From Onchocerca volvulus (taxonomy: Eukaryota > Nematoda > Chromadorea > Rhabditida > Onchocercidae): a stretch of DNA of 64,000 nucleotides. This document shows positions 41,985-56,277 of this stretch, one piece after another. The notes under the pieces are model-generated. The model had not been told where the DNA came from. It ran no database searches and saw nothing but the letters and a program-made list of their open reading frames with translations. The stretch covers positions 14,843,683 through 14,907,682 of the forward strand of contig HG738139.1 in NCBI GenBank assembly GCA_000499405.2, read 5' to 3'. Position numbers and translations under genes: made by a program. Every line of letters begins with the position of its first letter. The stretch's first letter is position 1.

Positions 41985-42071
41985 CTTATCACCATCATTA
42001 TCACTATCACTATTATCATTACTACTATTACCAATCATTATCAATATTATTATCACTATTATCAATCATTA
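41985..42071. repeat. degenerate ATTATCAC repeat array
   Basis: Imperfect reiterations of ATTATCA/CTATCAC/CATTAC over nearly 90 bases; strand-asymmetric, with very few G on the plus strand. Confidence 0.7.
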
Positions 42072-45000
42072 CTTTATTATGAAATAAAATTATGATAATA
42101 TGCAAAAATAAATCAAACATACTACCAATAAAATGTTATATGAAAAAGGAAGCCAAGTTATTTTTAATAAAAATTGATACGAATTTAATTCTTTTGTAAA
42201 ATTGATGGAAGAAAAAAAAAATTGATAAAAAAATTGACAACAATACTCTTAAAAACAAAAAAATTAAAAAATCAGTAAAAAAAAAAATTGCAAATATTTC
42301 TTTGATATTGAATTCCACCCTCTTCAAATGGAAATAAATTTCCAACTTTTTATGCAAAATTTTCGCAATTACATCATTGAAGAATTGCGATTGGACAATT
42401 TTGATTCTGTCAAAAATAGTGCGAAAATTGAAATCAAAATGCGATTCTTCCGTGAAGAAATAAAAAAAGACATTTGTCTGCTTTTATATAAATATTTAAT
42501 TTGACAAAATCTCCATTTAATCTCATATTTTATTCAATTTGATATTTTGTTTACAAAAAAAGTAAAATTTTACGTTCACGTAAAAGATAACGGCAATTTT
42601 TTTTAAAAAAAAAAACGTGAATCATAAATGTGTTAAAATTTTGCAGGTAATTTATTCATTTTTTCTCTTTTTGTGCAGAAAAAATTTCCAAAACTGATAA
42701 GAAAATTGGATTGAGGAAGGAAATCGAAGGAAGATTTTTTTAAGATTAAAGTGAAATTAAAATTATAAAACAGAGAAAGAAAAATCGAACTTTAAGTTTA
42801 TTATTTCAAGAAAGATTCTTTTTTCAATTCTTTATCTTATTTTTTTAAATATTGGATTATTAATTTGTCTAGAGGCATTAATTTATTTATTTATTTATTT
42901 ATTATTTCTTATATTAATTTTTTATTTTTGCAAAATTTTCACAAGCCATTACGGAAATTAATATCTTCTCATAATATATGCCTCATAATTTATTCTAATA
43001 AAAATCTAACTTCTACTTTTTTTCTCATCATCTTTCATTTATCATAATTTGAAAAAAATTTTAATATGAGTATAAAGATCAGTGATCAGCGAATTTAAAG
43101 AAGCAAATTCAAAAGTGAGATTTATATTCAAATGAAATAAGAATTTAAAATAAGTATTTAAATTAAAATTCAAACAAATAACAAAAATTTGATAAACTTT
43201 TCTGGACAAAATTTATTCAGAAAAGTTTTTAAATGAACAAATTGATCTAATCTTCCTTACTATCATGAAAGAAATACAAAAATTCATTCATAAATTGGCG
43301 AATTTGTTTATATTATAAAATAATATATTTTTTTCTAAATTTTGTGTTTAAAATCTAACAAAAAAGAAGAAAAAAGGAAAAATGGTATAAACAAAAAATT
43401 GAATGAAAATTTTTTTGTGAATTTTTCATATTTAAATTATATTTATGTCATTCTAAACGAATCTCTAAAGCTGTAATTTTGAATATTTCAAAAAAAAACT
43501 GTAAAATGAAAATGATATTTATTGTCTCTTGAACTAATAATAACATCAGTTAATCGATAATTCGAAACTTATTTCACAAACTCTAGCTCAGGATAAAATT
43601 TCATTCTTTCTCAACATATTGTTCAAATAGATCAAGTTTCAGACAATTTTCAATTGCAATTGGATACATGATTAAAAGAGGAAAAGAAAGAAAGATAACG
43701 AGAGGGAGAGTGAGAGAGAAATTATTAAAGAGAATTTTCGATCCTAAAAGAGGAAACTATCGATAATGTAAAAATGACGATGAAATGAACAAAAATTATC
43801 CACAACAAAGAATAATAATTGAATTGAATTGCAAAAAGAGTGATAATTTGCCGATTTGGCTCTTTTTGATCCTTTTTTTTTCATCTCTTGGCCTTGGCTT
43901 TCGCTTTAGCATCAGTTGAAGAATTCAGTACAATAGATAAATTAGTAGACGGAGTAAAATTTGAATAAGATTAAAGCTATAGATGATCGAAATTATTCAT
44001 AGTTTATAAATAATATTTTTGGAAAAAAAGTTACGGAATTTGAAAAATCAAAAATTGTAAAAAAAAATAAATAAAACTGAGAAAAATACGTGTTAAAATT
44101 GCGAAATTTGGCAAAAATAAAAAATTGTAAAATAATATTTTAAAAGATAATAAAAAATTGTAGATGATTACAAATAATTATTGATAACAAATTAAGAAGA
44201 GTAATAAACAATTAAAAAAATGAAAAAGATTCATTTAAATTCTTTGTAATTTACGACAAAAGCAAAATTTCAATTTCAAAAAGAAGTGTTAATAATTGCG
44301 AAATGAATGTTATCAAGTCGCAACTGAAGTTTCCGAATTAACTAGAAACACGAAGAAAATATTCCGGTTAATTAGAAAAAAAATATCAATAAACCGGTTA
44401 ATGTTGTTTTCAATTTGATATGGCAAAAAAAAAAAAGGAAGAAAACAAGGATAAAAGGAAGATTATTGTTATTACGATTTAAAGTTTATTTATTGGAATG
44501 AATTCAACCACATCGTAATTTAATTTGAATAATTAGAAAATGAAGAGGTAGGATAAAGTTTTACTAATTTAGTATGTAATTTGATTATTTCGTACGAATG
44601 AACAAATTTTCTTGTAATTATTTCAAGAACGTTTCGTTTTTTCCTCGATTTAAATTATAATAATATTGATGGTAAGAGAGAATTATGATTAAAATAGCGA
44701 TAATATTGGAATTCCATAACACGATAATTCAAATCACATTCTTTATCAAATTATCCGTAATGGAATTTTATTCAAACAAATTTGATATATTAAGGAACTT
44801 AAATGCAGTATGGGAATAATTTGATATTACAAGTAATGAATTTGAATAATTTGGGACATAATAGTGATAAAAATGATGATAATTAAAGTGATAGGTAACA
44901 GGTAAATAAGTAATCATGAATTGATTATTTTCTAGCAAATAGTAAATGATAAAAATGCAGATAAACTGTAAGCTAGAATTTTTAAATTTTCAAAAAATAC

Positions 45001-48000
45001 CCAAATTCAGACTTGAATTCAACAAAGTACTCAAAATACTCGAAAAAAAAATTGCTTAAATTAAATTGGCAATAAAGAAGAAAGAACAATTTATCATTAA
45101 GGATTCTGCTACTGATATATTATTTCAATCATTATATACATATATAATTAATATATCTTGTAATTACTAAAGCTAAAAGACAAAATAAAAAAAACACAAA
45201 CAAAAACAAAAGTTATTTTGTTTTTTATTTTGCAAGCTATTATCTAGCAGTACTAATTTGAATTAAATTTAAATTCAAATCAAACCTAAATATTGATCTA
45301 CTTCAAATCAAATAAAATATTTAGGTACATTAATATTTTATACCAAATTTACGAAAAATACAAATCATTTGCTTGTGAATTTGTTATCAAAATATCGAAA
45401 TCATTAATTAAAAGCTTATTTTAAGCCGACAGAAAAATAAGGCTTTTTTTGCCTTTTTTATTCTTTATAGCAGCTATCAAATCAAAAGTTTTGAAAATAT
45501 TGATCACTAACTTGTCAAGATATCGAGATTATTTTCGATGCAATCAAAGATGGTGAAAATGACGGATAATTAATCAGACTAATTAACCAGATAATTAGCC
45601 AGATTTTGATAAAAAATGATATTTATTTATATATGTATATGGTTAATTAAAAGAAGTAAAAATTACGACAAAATAAAATAAACTAGGGTTTCAAATTTTT
45701 TTTATCCAATTAAAAAATCATCTTCTGAATCGTAATATCTTTCACAAGAAAAAAGAATTAGTTAGAATAATAAATTAAATGATAGAATTAAAATACGGTA
45801 CCATAAATTTAATAATTAAAATCTTTATCGCATATCTACGAATTAAATAATGAAATTACTCTTTTATTAATTAAAATTTTATTCCTTCCATAAATTTCAA
45901 AAATTTTCGATTACAAGTCTTTCAAAGTTTCTGTTAAAATTTTTTTCTAATTAAAATTCTGTAAGATTAAATAAACAATTCAATTAACTCGAACAGGAAA
46001 CTTTTCAGTTTTTAATTATTTATCCATTTGTGCCTATTTCATTTCTCTACAATAATGTAAAAATTTTGTTTTTCTTAACAGTCTTCGCCTAATTTCTTCC
46101 ATCCTAATTAACATTATTTCTATAATTTCGAATTATTCTGCAATAAATAATGAATCATTAACAAATTTTGGCCATTAACCCTGAATTGATAATATAAGAA
46201 ATTAAGAAATGTTTATTTGAAATCAAAATATGTTTTCTGATCGCTTCCGTCAGATTTCTTAAATTGGCCTTCTACAAAATTAAGTAAGTAGTGAGTATTT
46301 ACATAATCTCATTAAATCTAGTCATACGAAATAAATCTAATTAACGGATAAATTTAAAATGGATCATATCGGTATATGTTTACATTATCGTTGAAAGATT
46401 TGCATACGGTGGAATAATTGGGCAATTTTTTTCTTCAACTAATCAATTTAAAGTTATTATCGGATAATCATATCAATTAATGGATAGATTTAAAATTATT
46501 GATCAGAAAATCAAAGAAAAAATTGATAAACACCTTGATTTCTTTTAGCAAAAACCGCTTAATTACAATTTTCACTTAGGAATTTCTAATGGCGCTAAAT
46601 GATTTTAGTACAAAATGAGAATTCAACATATCAGCATATTAATATCAATCTTAAAAAAAGCAAATTATAAAATATTCGATAAAATTTTAAATTAGAAAGA
46701 GAAGATGGATTTAACGAAAAAATGAAATTTATGGCATAAATGTTCGGTTTTTTTGTGCTATTAATATGGATTTACATTAAAACAAAAAGAAAATATGGTC
46801 CTTTTCAATATATTCCAAATTTGAATTTATTTTTTTTAATTTACAAAATTTGAATGCTAAAAACAAATGAAATCATATATAATAACGAAAAAGAAAAATT
46901 ACAAAATACTGGTAAAGTTTAAATTGTGCCTTGGCGATTTTAATTTAGATAAGAAATCAAGTTGGAAATGGAAAATCAGTCATTTTTTTTTAACAATTAA
47001 TGATTGAAAATTTCTGGCGAAATGAAAAGCGAAATCGATTTACAGAAAATTGAAAAAGCAATATTCATTAAAAAATAGCATCATTATTCTTGCATTTTCT
47101 TTTTTTTTTTTTTTTTTTTTAAATTATCTTTGTTTCCTTTATCAGCTATCTAATTCATCATAAAATAGAAAAAACCTTTTCAATATGAAATGTTTTTTTT
47201 TCAAAATATCGCTTGCGTTTTGCAAAAATGGCATGCCATTTGAGAATTTTTTTCCAGCTTAAGTTGAATGAAAATCTTCAATCTAAGCCTAAGTTATGCT
47301 GCATAAAATTGCCATTTTCATTATATTTAATCAACAGGATGGAAATTTTTTACGCTTTAACATCAAAAACTTTTGTATTTGCAAGAAATACGTATTCTAA
47401 AATGCATGGCAACACTAATAAAAAATACTTTTTTGAAAATTAAAAATTAAAAATATCATTCTATTCATCAATCAATATATTACAATTTTTTATTAAAAAA
47501 AAATCATTTAAAACGAAAAAAAATATAAAATATCAATTGCTAAATAAAATAATATTTTTGCAAGTAAAGATAACATTTGTGATTTTTCTCAATTTTAATT
47601 CGTAATTTAAAAATTTTTCTTTTTTTGTCTCAATTTTTCAATTGATATTGCGAAATTATAAAATTACCAGATCCTGAAATTTAAAAAAAAGAAAAAACTT
47701 TTTTTTGTCTATTAAAGTTATAACTATTTAAACTGTTTTGAGAAAGAAAATATTCTCGTTTAAAATTTCAAAAAAACAAAAAAAAAAAAGATATTTGAGA
47801 ATAAAAATTCTGCAGTACAATGATTATTTTGCTTTAGCAATAACAATGAATGAATATAAACGAAGCAACAAGTGCTTGGAAATGTCTGAAAGTACAATCA
47901 AATGGATAAAAATAAATCGAAAAGAAAATAAAAAAACAATAATAAGAAAGAAAATCAAAATATAATAAATGTTATGCACATGTTACTGTATAAAATATTT

Positions 48001-48633
48001 ATCAAATTAGTTTTTACACATCTTTTATAATGAATGAATTAAGAAAAAAAAAGAAAAAAAAAGGGAAAATCAGAAAAACAGTATCAAAAATATTATCAAT
48101 CTCATCAGCAACATCAACATACCAGCTGTGTAGACAAAGTAAACAAAATAGATAGAATAATAATATTGGAGTGTCAAACAAATTTTGAAAGTGAATAATT
48201 TCTCGACCCCATATGATGACAATCATCATCATTTCCAATATTCATCATTTGTCAAACTTGTCAATTATATGACAACCACTGTGTACTTCTTTTTCTTCAT
48301 ATCAATATTTTTCAGTCGATCGATTAATAAATAATAATCATATTTTTAACAATGAAAAATTGTCCAATTCATCATATAAACAACAATTTTTTTTTTTTAT
48401 GGCAATGATGATGAATTGTGATAAAATAATAGCGTTACTATTGGCATCACAATATCACAATAGCTATATGAAATTTAAGTAAGAATATATATCTTTAATT
48501 ATTTGTGACATAAATATATGTTATTATCACATTAATTATTTCTCTTTATAATGACAACAATAATAGCAAGCCGTTATTAACAAAATTAACGATATTTAAT
48601 ACTAATTAAAATGATTAATAATTCTATAATTTA

Positions 48634-49124
48634 TCTATATAAATAAAAATGTAAATGTTCGTTGTGGCTTTTGGCACAACGTTGCAAGTTCTTCACCGAC
48701 TGATTTAAAATTTTGATTCAACTTGTATTCGTTGCATTTAAGCGCGTATTTCGATATACTTATAACTACTTTTTTTTTTTAAACCTGTCCATGAGGATAA
48801 ACATGTTTCCCGCCAAAACACCGCAAGGATAAATATATTTCCCGCTAAAATGTCGTAAGAATAAGCAAATTTCCCATTTAACGATAAAAAAAGTGAGGTC
48901 AACCAATCATTGATTCATTGCTAGATAATGGTCGATAAATAATTTTTATAAATAAAAATATAAATGTTCTTTGTGGCTTTTGACACAACGTTGCAAGTTC
49001 TTCATTGATTGCTTCGAAATTTTGAAACAAAACGGTGCATTTGAATAGGCGAGTGTTTCTATAATCATACCTGTGACAGGAAAAATTAAGTGAGTGGACA
49101 TTTTTATTTATATAGATTAGCTGG
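48634..49124. mobile_element. compound Helitron-like insertion (copy 4)
   Basis: Starts TCTATATAAATAAAAATG after an A (48634). A second, diverged start (TTTTATAAATAAAAATAT) lies at about 48944. The reversed motif ACATTTTTATTTATATAGA (49098-49116) is followed by CTGG at 49121-49124 and a GC-rich patch. Both halves share GTGGCTTTTG.CACAACG and TTGCAAGTTCTTCA. CTAG at 48921-48924 may close the first half, so two adjacent elements are likely. It contains a degenerate 31-base minisatellite (about 48796-48880) like that in copy 3. Confidence 0.5.
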
Positions 49125-50511
49125 ACGGCCACGCTCTAATTATAGCTGGTACTAATATAAATGATATGTTAATATAACATTTATTTATATCACAATGAAT
49201 GAAATAATACAGTAATATCTGGAATTATAATACAATAAGGATAATTAATGATTAAATAATTATCGAAAATGATTTTCATTTATGCCAAATACTGCATATA
49301 TTAAGTCTGCTTTTATCACTCACACATAAATGAGTTATGGTTCGTGATCAATGATGAACAAAATTATTTTGAGTAATATAAAATAATCCCATAATTAATG
49401 AATATCATAAATCGCAATATTTGAATAATAAGATATGATGACTGAACAAAAAACCTGTTAGTGCAGGGTATTAATAATTAGTTTAATTAAACTACAATTC
49501 TAAAAACAGGTAAGTTGCTTTAAACCATCTACTATATCTAAATGAAGCATTTATGCACTATACACTTTAGAAATAAAAAAAATTTTATAGACAAAACTTA
49601 AAAAAATTTTTTTTTTCATGTGTCTGAACAGCATTTGTTTTTTTTTCTTTTATATAATTATGAATGATTATTAAAATGTAATCAATTCTTCATGACCTAA
49701 AGACAAATATATTTTATTTATTTCATTTAATTTTCATTCAAACTTTTACTTTCTTCTATTTTCTTTTTTTCCTAAAAAATTTTTCTCTGAAGTTATTACA
49801 ATTTATCAAAAAATATACTTGGCATAATTTAAAAAATCTCCAAAAGAATAATTTTATAATTGATGTTATAGAAATTAAATTTAATATTTTGAAAGGATGG
49901 AAAAATATTTTTCTTTCATTAAATACAAACTTTGATGTAATTTGGAAATGATAATATTTATACAGAGTTACACAGACAAGTATACATTCATTTACATGGA
50001 AATAATTAATTAGAATAAAGTTGAATAATATCTATAGAATTAGTTAATTAATGCTATTAATTAATGCTTATCATTTGAATTAATTTATAGTTTAGAAGCA
50101 AAAAGAAAGAAAAAGAATAATTAAAAGTTGTTATGCTCTTTTAGTTGCCTCAAGTTTTCCTTATCTTTGATTAAATCAAATGAAAATTGACTTTTTTGTT
50201 TTTAAAAAAAAGTGAAAAATAAAAAAATAAAATGAAATGAGATAGACATGATAAATGAAATGGACAATAATAAACATTTTTTGAGAAGAAAAAAACGGTC
50301 ACGTATAATTTAAATTTTTTCCTTCAAAATGATAATGATCGAAATGAGTAAAGATTGAGATGAGATAAGAGAAAAAAAAAAAAAAAAAAATTTGGAAAAA
50401 TAAAATGGAAAGAATGGAAACGAAATGAGGAATTTCTTCGAGCGGAAAAGAAAATGTTTGCTGAATTTTCCAATTCTTTTATTCAAAATTTGAAATCAAA
50501 CAAAATATCTC

Positions 50512-50512
<1 letters not shown>

Positions 50513-50572
<60 letters not shown>

Positions 50573-50595
50573 AAAAAAAAAAAAAAAAAAAAAAA
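50513..50595. repeat. very long A homopolymer
   Basis: A58, then CC, then A23. Lengths of such runs are unreliable in assemblies. Confidence 0.9.
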
Positions 50596-53500
50596 TAAAA
50601 ATAAGAAAAGAATAGAAGAGATAAAAATGTAACGATCAATAATTTTTGATTAAATTGAAGAAAAATAAATGAAAACAAAAAAATTCTCATTTATGGTAAA
50701 TAAAAAATAATTGATCGCTTAATTTTGGCAATATTTTCAATCATTTTTGTTGCATCAAATTTTCACCATTTTTATTAATAACTATAAAATAAGCTACTAT
50801 TTTATTATATGATAAAAATATATGTATATTTTAACTCAACTAATTTAATCATTTAAAAAAATGAAATTTTAGTTCAAATTCTTAAATTGCAACAAATTTG
50901 GTTATAAATATTTGCAGGAAAATAAAAAAACCGGAAAAGTTAGCAAATATAAATTAAATTACGTTTACACGTATGCGTCAAAAAAACTTTTTTGTTCACA
51001 TCGAAAAGAGATGAACTAGTCGTTCGAAAATTTTTTAATTTTTTCTTCATTTTTTTGTTCAATGTTTTGCAAAATGAAAAAAATCTATGATTTATCATTT
51101 ATTGTTTACCATTTTATTATTCTATTTTTTTACGATGTTACTGAGGTAAGAAATAATCCTATTAATTAATCAACAGGATTATTTTAACTATTAATTAATG
51201 AACAATTAATTACTCATTGCCGTTTCATTCTTTATTTTTATATAACAAAAGGTATATCAAATAGTCTCGTTTTCGGTACCACCATCTATCAAGTACTTGA
51301 ATTTATCATTTTAACTGATTCCGGAATTTCAATCACAATAATTTTGTGACCACTGATATTATCACATCTTAATTAGATTGATATATATTTTTTGATAAAT
51401 TTATGGGAAATTATCAGCCGATAAAGAAATATTCTATTATAGATGTAAATGAAATTAAACAGTACCCCAAATCGTTACTGATAAGTGATAATAATTAACA
51501 ACGAAACTGATAAGGCGAGGATTATCGAGTATTGGAGAAAAGTATGACAAGAATTACTAAGCATCAAAGTATAACTGTTGTTTTTTTTTATTTTTCCACA
51601 TTTTTCCGGTTGATTCATTTCCGTAATATCATTTTAATCCGGTTAAAATAAATGGGAAATAATTTCTTCTACTAGTTCGAAATATTATTCATCATTCTTC
51701 ATATATACATATAATATATCACTAATTAAATTGGTTTAAAATTAAAATTTAATCCTGTTATCCTGTTAATTCAATTCTATTTCCTATATATATTAATTCT
51801 ACATAAGGATGAGATTTGATAGTAATTTTTAAAAATTAGCAAAAATTCACCATTTCATTGATGACGCTTTATCAAAATACACTCAGTATAACTTGAAATC
51901 TTTGAAATGAAAATTTGAAACAATAAAAAAAAAAAACGAACAAAATCAAAATAAAAATAAAGTTAATAAATTTTGCGAAAAAAAAAAAGCAAATTTTCAA
52001 AATGAAAAAAAGAGAATGATATTTTTTTTGTTTTTTTTTAGAATAAAAACGATATCATTGATTAGTAAAAAATAATTATGCTTAATTATAAATCAGGCGT
52101 AATAAATTTTAGCCTTTTTAGGGTAGTAAATTCCAATTCAATAAGAGCAAAATGTGGATAAGAAAAGGAAAAATATTTTTAGTTAAAACTATTAGTGTCC
52201 CATTAAGCAATCACTTAAATGTTAATAATTCATTAGTTTCCTTTTGCTTCATCCATTTTATCTTCTTAAGTACCAGAAGAAATAAATTTAACATTGATTT
52301 GTAACATAAAAGAACGAAACAAACAGACGGAAAAAATGAGGGAAAGAAAAAATTCGCAAAAAATTATAAAAAATTATAAAAATGAATTTGAAAAAGTGCA
52401 ATATCAAATAAAATAAATTTTTCGAAATTTTGCAAAAGCTAAAAACTTAACAATTTATTAAAGACAAATTCTATCGATGATTCAATAGATTTTTTTTTTT
52501 TTTTTTTTTAGTCAATGAGTTTCCTCTTTTTTTTTTTTTTTTTTGAAAATTTACGAAGCTATTTTAATTTTTTACAATCTTACACTTTTGTTTTTTAGCC
52601 TTTTTTTTGCAGTTTTATTCTTTTCTTTAGCTTTTCATTTATATAAAGTAAAGAAAAGTTATCTATGCTAAATTTAAGGTATGCAATGGAAATTAAAATA
52701 AAAAAAAAAATTATAAAATGAGGAAGTAAAAAGAAAGAAAATATTGAAAACGAAATTAGCATTTTTTTTTTCAAAAATTTAATTTCCATTTTATAAATTA
52801 AAAAGTTGGCGACATTAAATTATTTATTAAACGAATGAAATAAATAGTTTAATATTTGTATTGAAAAACTATTTGATTTGAAAAATGAAAAGTAAAGTTT
52901 ATTAATTTAGCGATATCTCAATAATTATTTTATTTCCTGTTTTAAATTAAAATTTAAATACTAAATAGGAAAACGGTAGGAAAACGATATAATTTTATTT
53001 TGAGACATAAATATCTTTAAGTAAAATAAATATATTCAACATTATATCATTAGAATGAACAGGATGAAATATGAAAATTTTATTTTTTCCAATTTTTATA
53101 TTATCCTGAATCAGCTTAATTACTTAATTAGTCATCCTATAATATCACAAATAAGCGACAAATTCAACGTAATCGGTATAGTCGTTTCCGAAGCCAATAA
53201 ATAGATGATAATTAATATTATAATGAAAATGAATGATTGCAGATAATCAGTATTAAATTAACTTTAGTATTAAATTTCAGTATTAAATTGAATTTGTCTA
53301 TCTGATTCGTATCGATCCTTCCATATCAAATTTTAAGAAATTTTAAAAACGATACAAATATTTACTAATTTTTTTTTTTTTTTTTTTTTTTTTTTATACG
53401 AAAAATTTTAGATTCAATGTCAACAATAAGAAATTTCGCAAGCAACGAGAAAAGATAATTACTTTTCTTTATGCGAAAGATTAAGATTTAACAATAAAAT

Positions 53501-55128
53501 ATCTAAAATTTGCTTTTTCCTAAATAGTTTACCATTTTATTATTAAATATTAAAATGATTTTAAATAAAAAAAATAATGATTTTTAGCGAACAAAAAAGA
53601 AATTATAACAAATGCAAAAAAAAAAAAAAAAACTGCACCATTTCGAATAATAAATCATTCATAAATTGCAGGAAATGACAGAATTGACACATTTTTTTTG
53701 CTTTTTTTTTTTCTTTTTTTTTTTTTCAAACATTGCTTGCTTGAAAATAAAATATTAAAAGTAACATTAAAATTTAAGATAAAAATTGCTGATTTTAATT
53801 TTTCTCCAAAATCTTTATAGCATTAATAATAATTTCTACTGCTTTCATTTATAAAATTATTCATCAAAAATTTTTCTGGCACTCAAAAATTCAATTTGCG
53901 GCGATAACGAAGAAATTTTCACATTTGCGTCATAAGAAGGACGAAGAAAAAATAAAAAAAAAAAAAAAAAAAATTTTTTTATGAAAAGAGAATTTTCTTC
54001 TTGAAACAATTAAATATGCAAATAAAACGGCACAATTAGATCAATTATAAATTGATTTTAGGGCAATTTAAAAGTTTATAATTAAACTTTTTTAAAATGA
54101 TAAAAATTTTTAATAAAAATTTTTTGTAATGCACATCATTTTTTTTTTTAAGAATCTCAAAACTTGAACATTTTTTACAAGTTAGTTTTATTACCATATG
54201 AGATGAACAAATTAATAAGTGTAAATTATCAAGCAAAGAAATTGAAAGTTTTCGCTAAATTCTTTAATTTATTTTCTTATCATTAAATAATCTTATTGAA
54301 TACTAGCTTCACTTATCTCAGTAACTTTACTTAACTTAACTTATCGATCGAGTAATTAAATGATCGAAAATCAGTGATAAAAAAAATGTAATTAACGAAA
54401 TAGGAGATAGGTTTGAGCTTTTCTGTATTTAAATGATGTAATTAAATTGCAAAATAAATTAATGATGATAGAAACTTAAGTTAAATAATTAAGATAATGA
54501 TAGTGTTAGTTATAATGATAATAACAAAAGTATGCATAATTTACATCAATGTGCATTATTATTTACTTATATACTAAGTAACTTAATTATTAGATTCCGC
54601 CCAACTAATATTTAATAAATACCTTACTCTATAATATTCAACAAATATTTTGTATTCTATAATATAAAATATCAAAGAATTTGAATTTGAAATTGACATA
54701 TTAATAAACTATATAATTTAAAATATTTATTAATTATCGAACAATTTGAATTTGAAACTAACAGACTAATAAATTCTATAATTTAAATTAAATACTAATA
54801 TATCCAAATTTATGCGAAAATATCTCACCATTTATTGAAAATCGCATAGCTGAAGAAATTTAATTTCAAATTGATTTATATCACAATTAAATTTTATCTT
54901 AAATTAAAATGCAAAAGAAATAATAAGCCAATAATGGAGAAAGTGGAAAAGTTAAAAAATTTAAGTAATTATATTATAAATTCGACAAAATTATCAGTAT
55001 TTTAATCAAATATTGGTAATTTTGTCATATTTGTAAACTAATCATTGATATCATTCATTACGAGAATAAAAATTTGATAATCATTTTTGAAAATTATCAG
55101 ATAGCTATTAATTTGACAATTATAAAAA

Positions 55129-55195
55129 TTGATTGAAAGCTTATCTTATCAGCAAATGACATTTTGATTTGATTGAAAGCTTATCTTATCAGCAA
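55129..55195. promoter_or_regulatory. duplicated 27-bp block with tandem GATA sites
   Basis: Two copies (55129-55155 and 55169-55195) of TTGATTGAAAGC followed by TTATCTTATCAGCAA. On the minus strand each reads CTGATAAGATAAG, giving four GATA cores including the extended CTGATAAGA form favoured by nematode intestinal GATA factors (ELT-2 class). They lie about 3.4 kb upstream of the candidate distal PRPP synthetase exon. Function is inferred from the motif only. Confidence 0.4.
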
Positions 55196-56183
55196 TTTAT
55201 TTTTTCTGCAAATATTTAAATATAAATATGTTAACCTAATGGGTTGATATATTGATAATGTTCGTGTTCGACGATTCGATGATTGATGCATGCGTGAATT
55301 TAAAAAATAAAAGGTTGCCAAGTTTATTAATTATTTATGAAACGATATGCAATTTGTTTTATTCATTTCTTATCACATATATGTCGTGCTATCAAAATTC
55401 TCATTAATATTACTTTTTTTTCTATTAAAATAATCACTAAATTTTCCTTCCTCCATCAAAATAATCACTTATTTTTCGCTTTCGTTAAAATAATCACCAA
55501 TTTCTTTCGTTTTCGTTCCTTTTTTCTGCTTAGAATTACAATATTAAAAAAAAAATAAATAAAAAATAAGAAATAGAAAATCGAAAAAATAGTTTTATTT
55601 ATTCAGTAATTGTATTTTGATTATGTGAAGTTAAAATTTTAATTTCACAAAATTAATTGCAAAAGAATGATTTTTTCATAAGTTGATATAAAATATTGAT
55701 CAACTTTGAGATAATCTAACATCCTAATTCTAGTACAAAGATTAATGATTCATGATACTTTACTTTGATACTACATCATTTAATCATTATCCTGAAATAT
55801 GAAAACTGGAATGATTAGTTGGAATCAAATTTCTTTTCTGATAAAAATAGAAAGTCTTTTTTTTGCTTCAAATATTAGAAATATTAAAAATAAATTTTTT
55901 TTTTCTTTATTTTAACAAAATTTTTTTGAAATGTAAATGATTAGAAAGATTTTTAAGATAAAACAATCAATTGATTTAATTTCTATTAGTATGTAATTTC
56001 ATTATTCAATAAAAAAATATTTTTATAGCTAATTTTAATTTTCCTTTTAAACGTGCAAATTATTGATTAGAAAGTGCAAATTTTTTCGAAAAAATAAACT
56101 CAAATAAACAAAATATGTCAATTGTTATTTAACGATAAGCATTAAATGTGTGTTAAAAAGAATTTTGTCAATTTTTTTCAAAT

Positions 56184-56277
56184 AAAAAATTCACGAAAAA
56201 CTTGAAAATTAAAAAATTCACGAAAAACTTGAAAATTAAAAAATTCACGAAAAACTTGAAAATTAAGAAATTCACAA
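56184..56277. repeat. 27-bp tandem repeat
   Basis: Three full units and a partial one of AAAAAATTCACGAAAAACTT plus GAAAATT, nearly identical to each other. Read on the minus strand it gives a meaningless FKFFVNFLI reiteration. Confidence 0.9.

Larger units (their letters stand above)
38361..48633. other. gene desert, left part
   Basis: About 10 kb upstream of adenylate cyclase with no supportable exon on either strand. All open frames are low-complexity (K-, F- and I-rich) without conserved motifs. It holds a GCATGC cluster (40877-40921), an imperfect duplication (41201-41510), a CT-rich tract and A24 run (41735-41790) and a degenerate ATTATCAC array (41985-42071). Regulatory sequence for cyclase is expected somewhere here, but nothing more specific can be shown. 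Confidence 0.6.

Noticed and set aside
43881..43967. Minus-strand open frame ending TDAKAKAKAKR and stop, in a locally GC-richer patch
   Set aside because: Only about 30 codons between stops, no in-frame ATG, and no acceptor that would let it be a terminal exon. Probably a chance frame, although the Lys/Ala ending looks coding-like.
50496..50690. 64-codon minus-strand frame of almost pure phenylalanine
   Set aside because: It is the translation of an A homopolymer.
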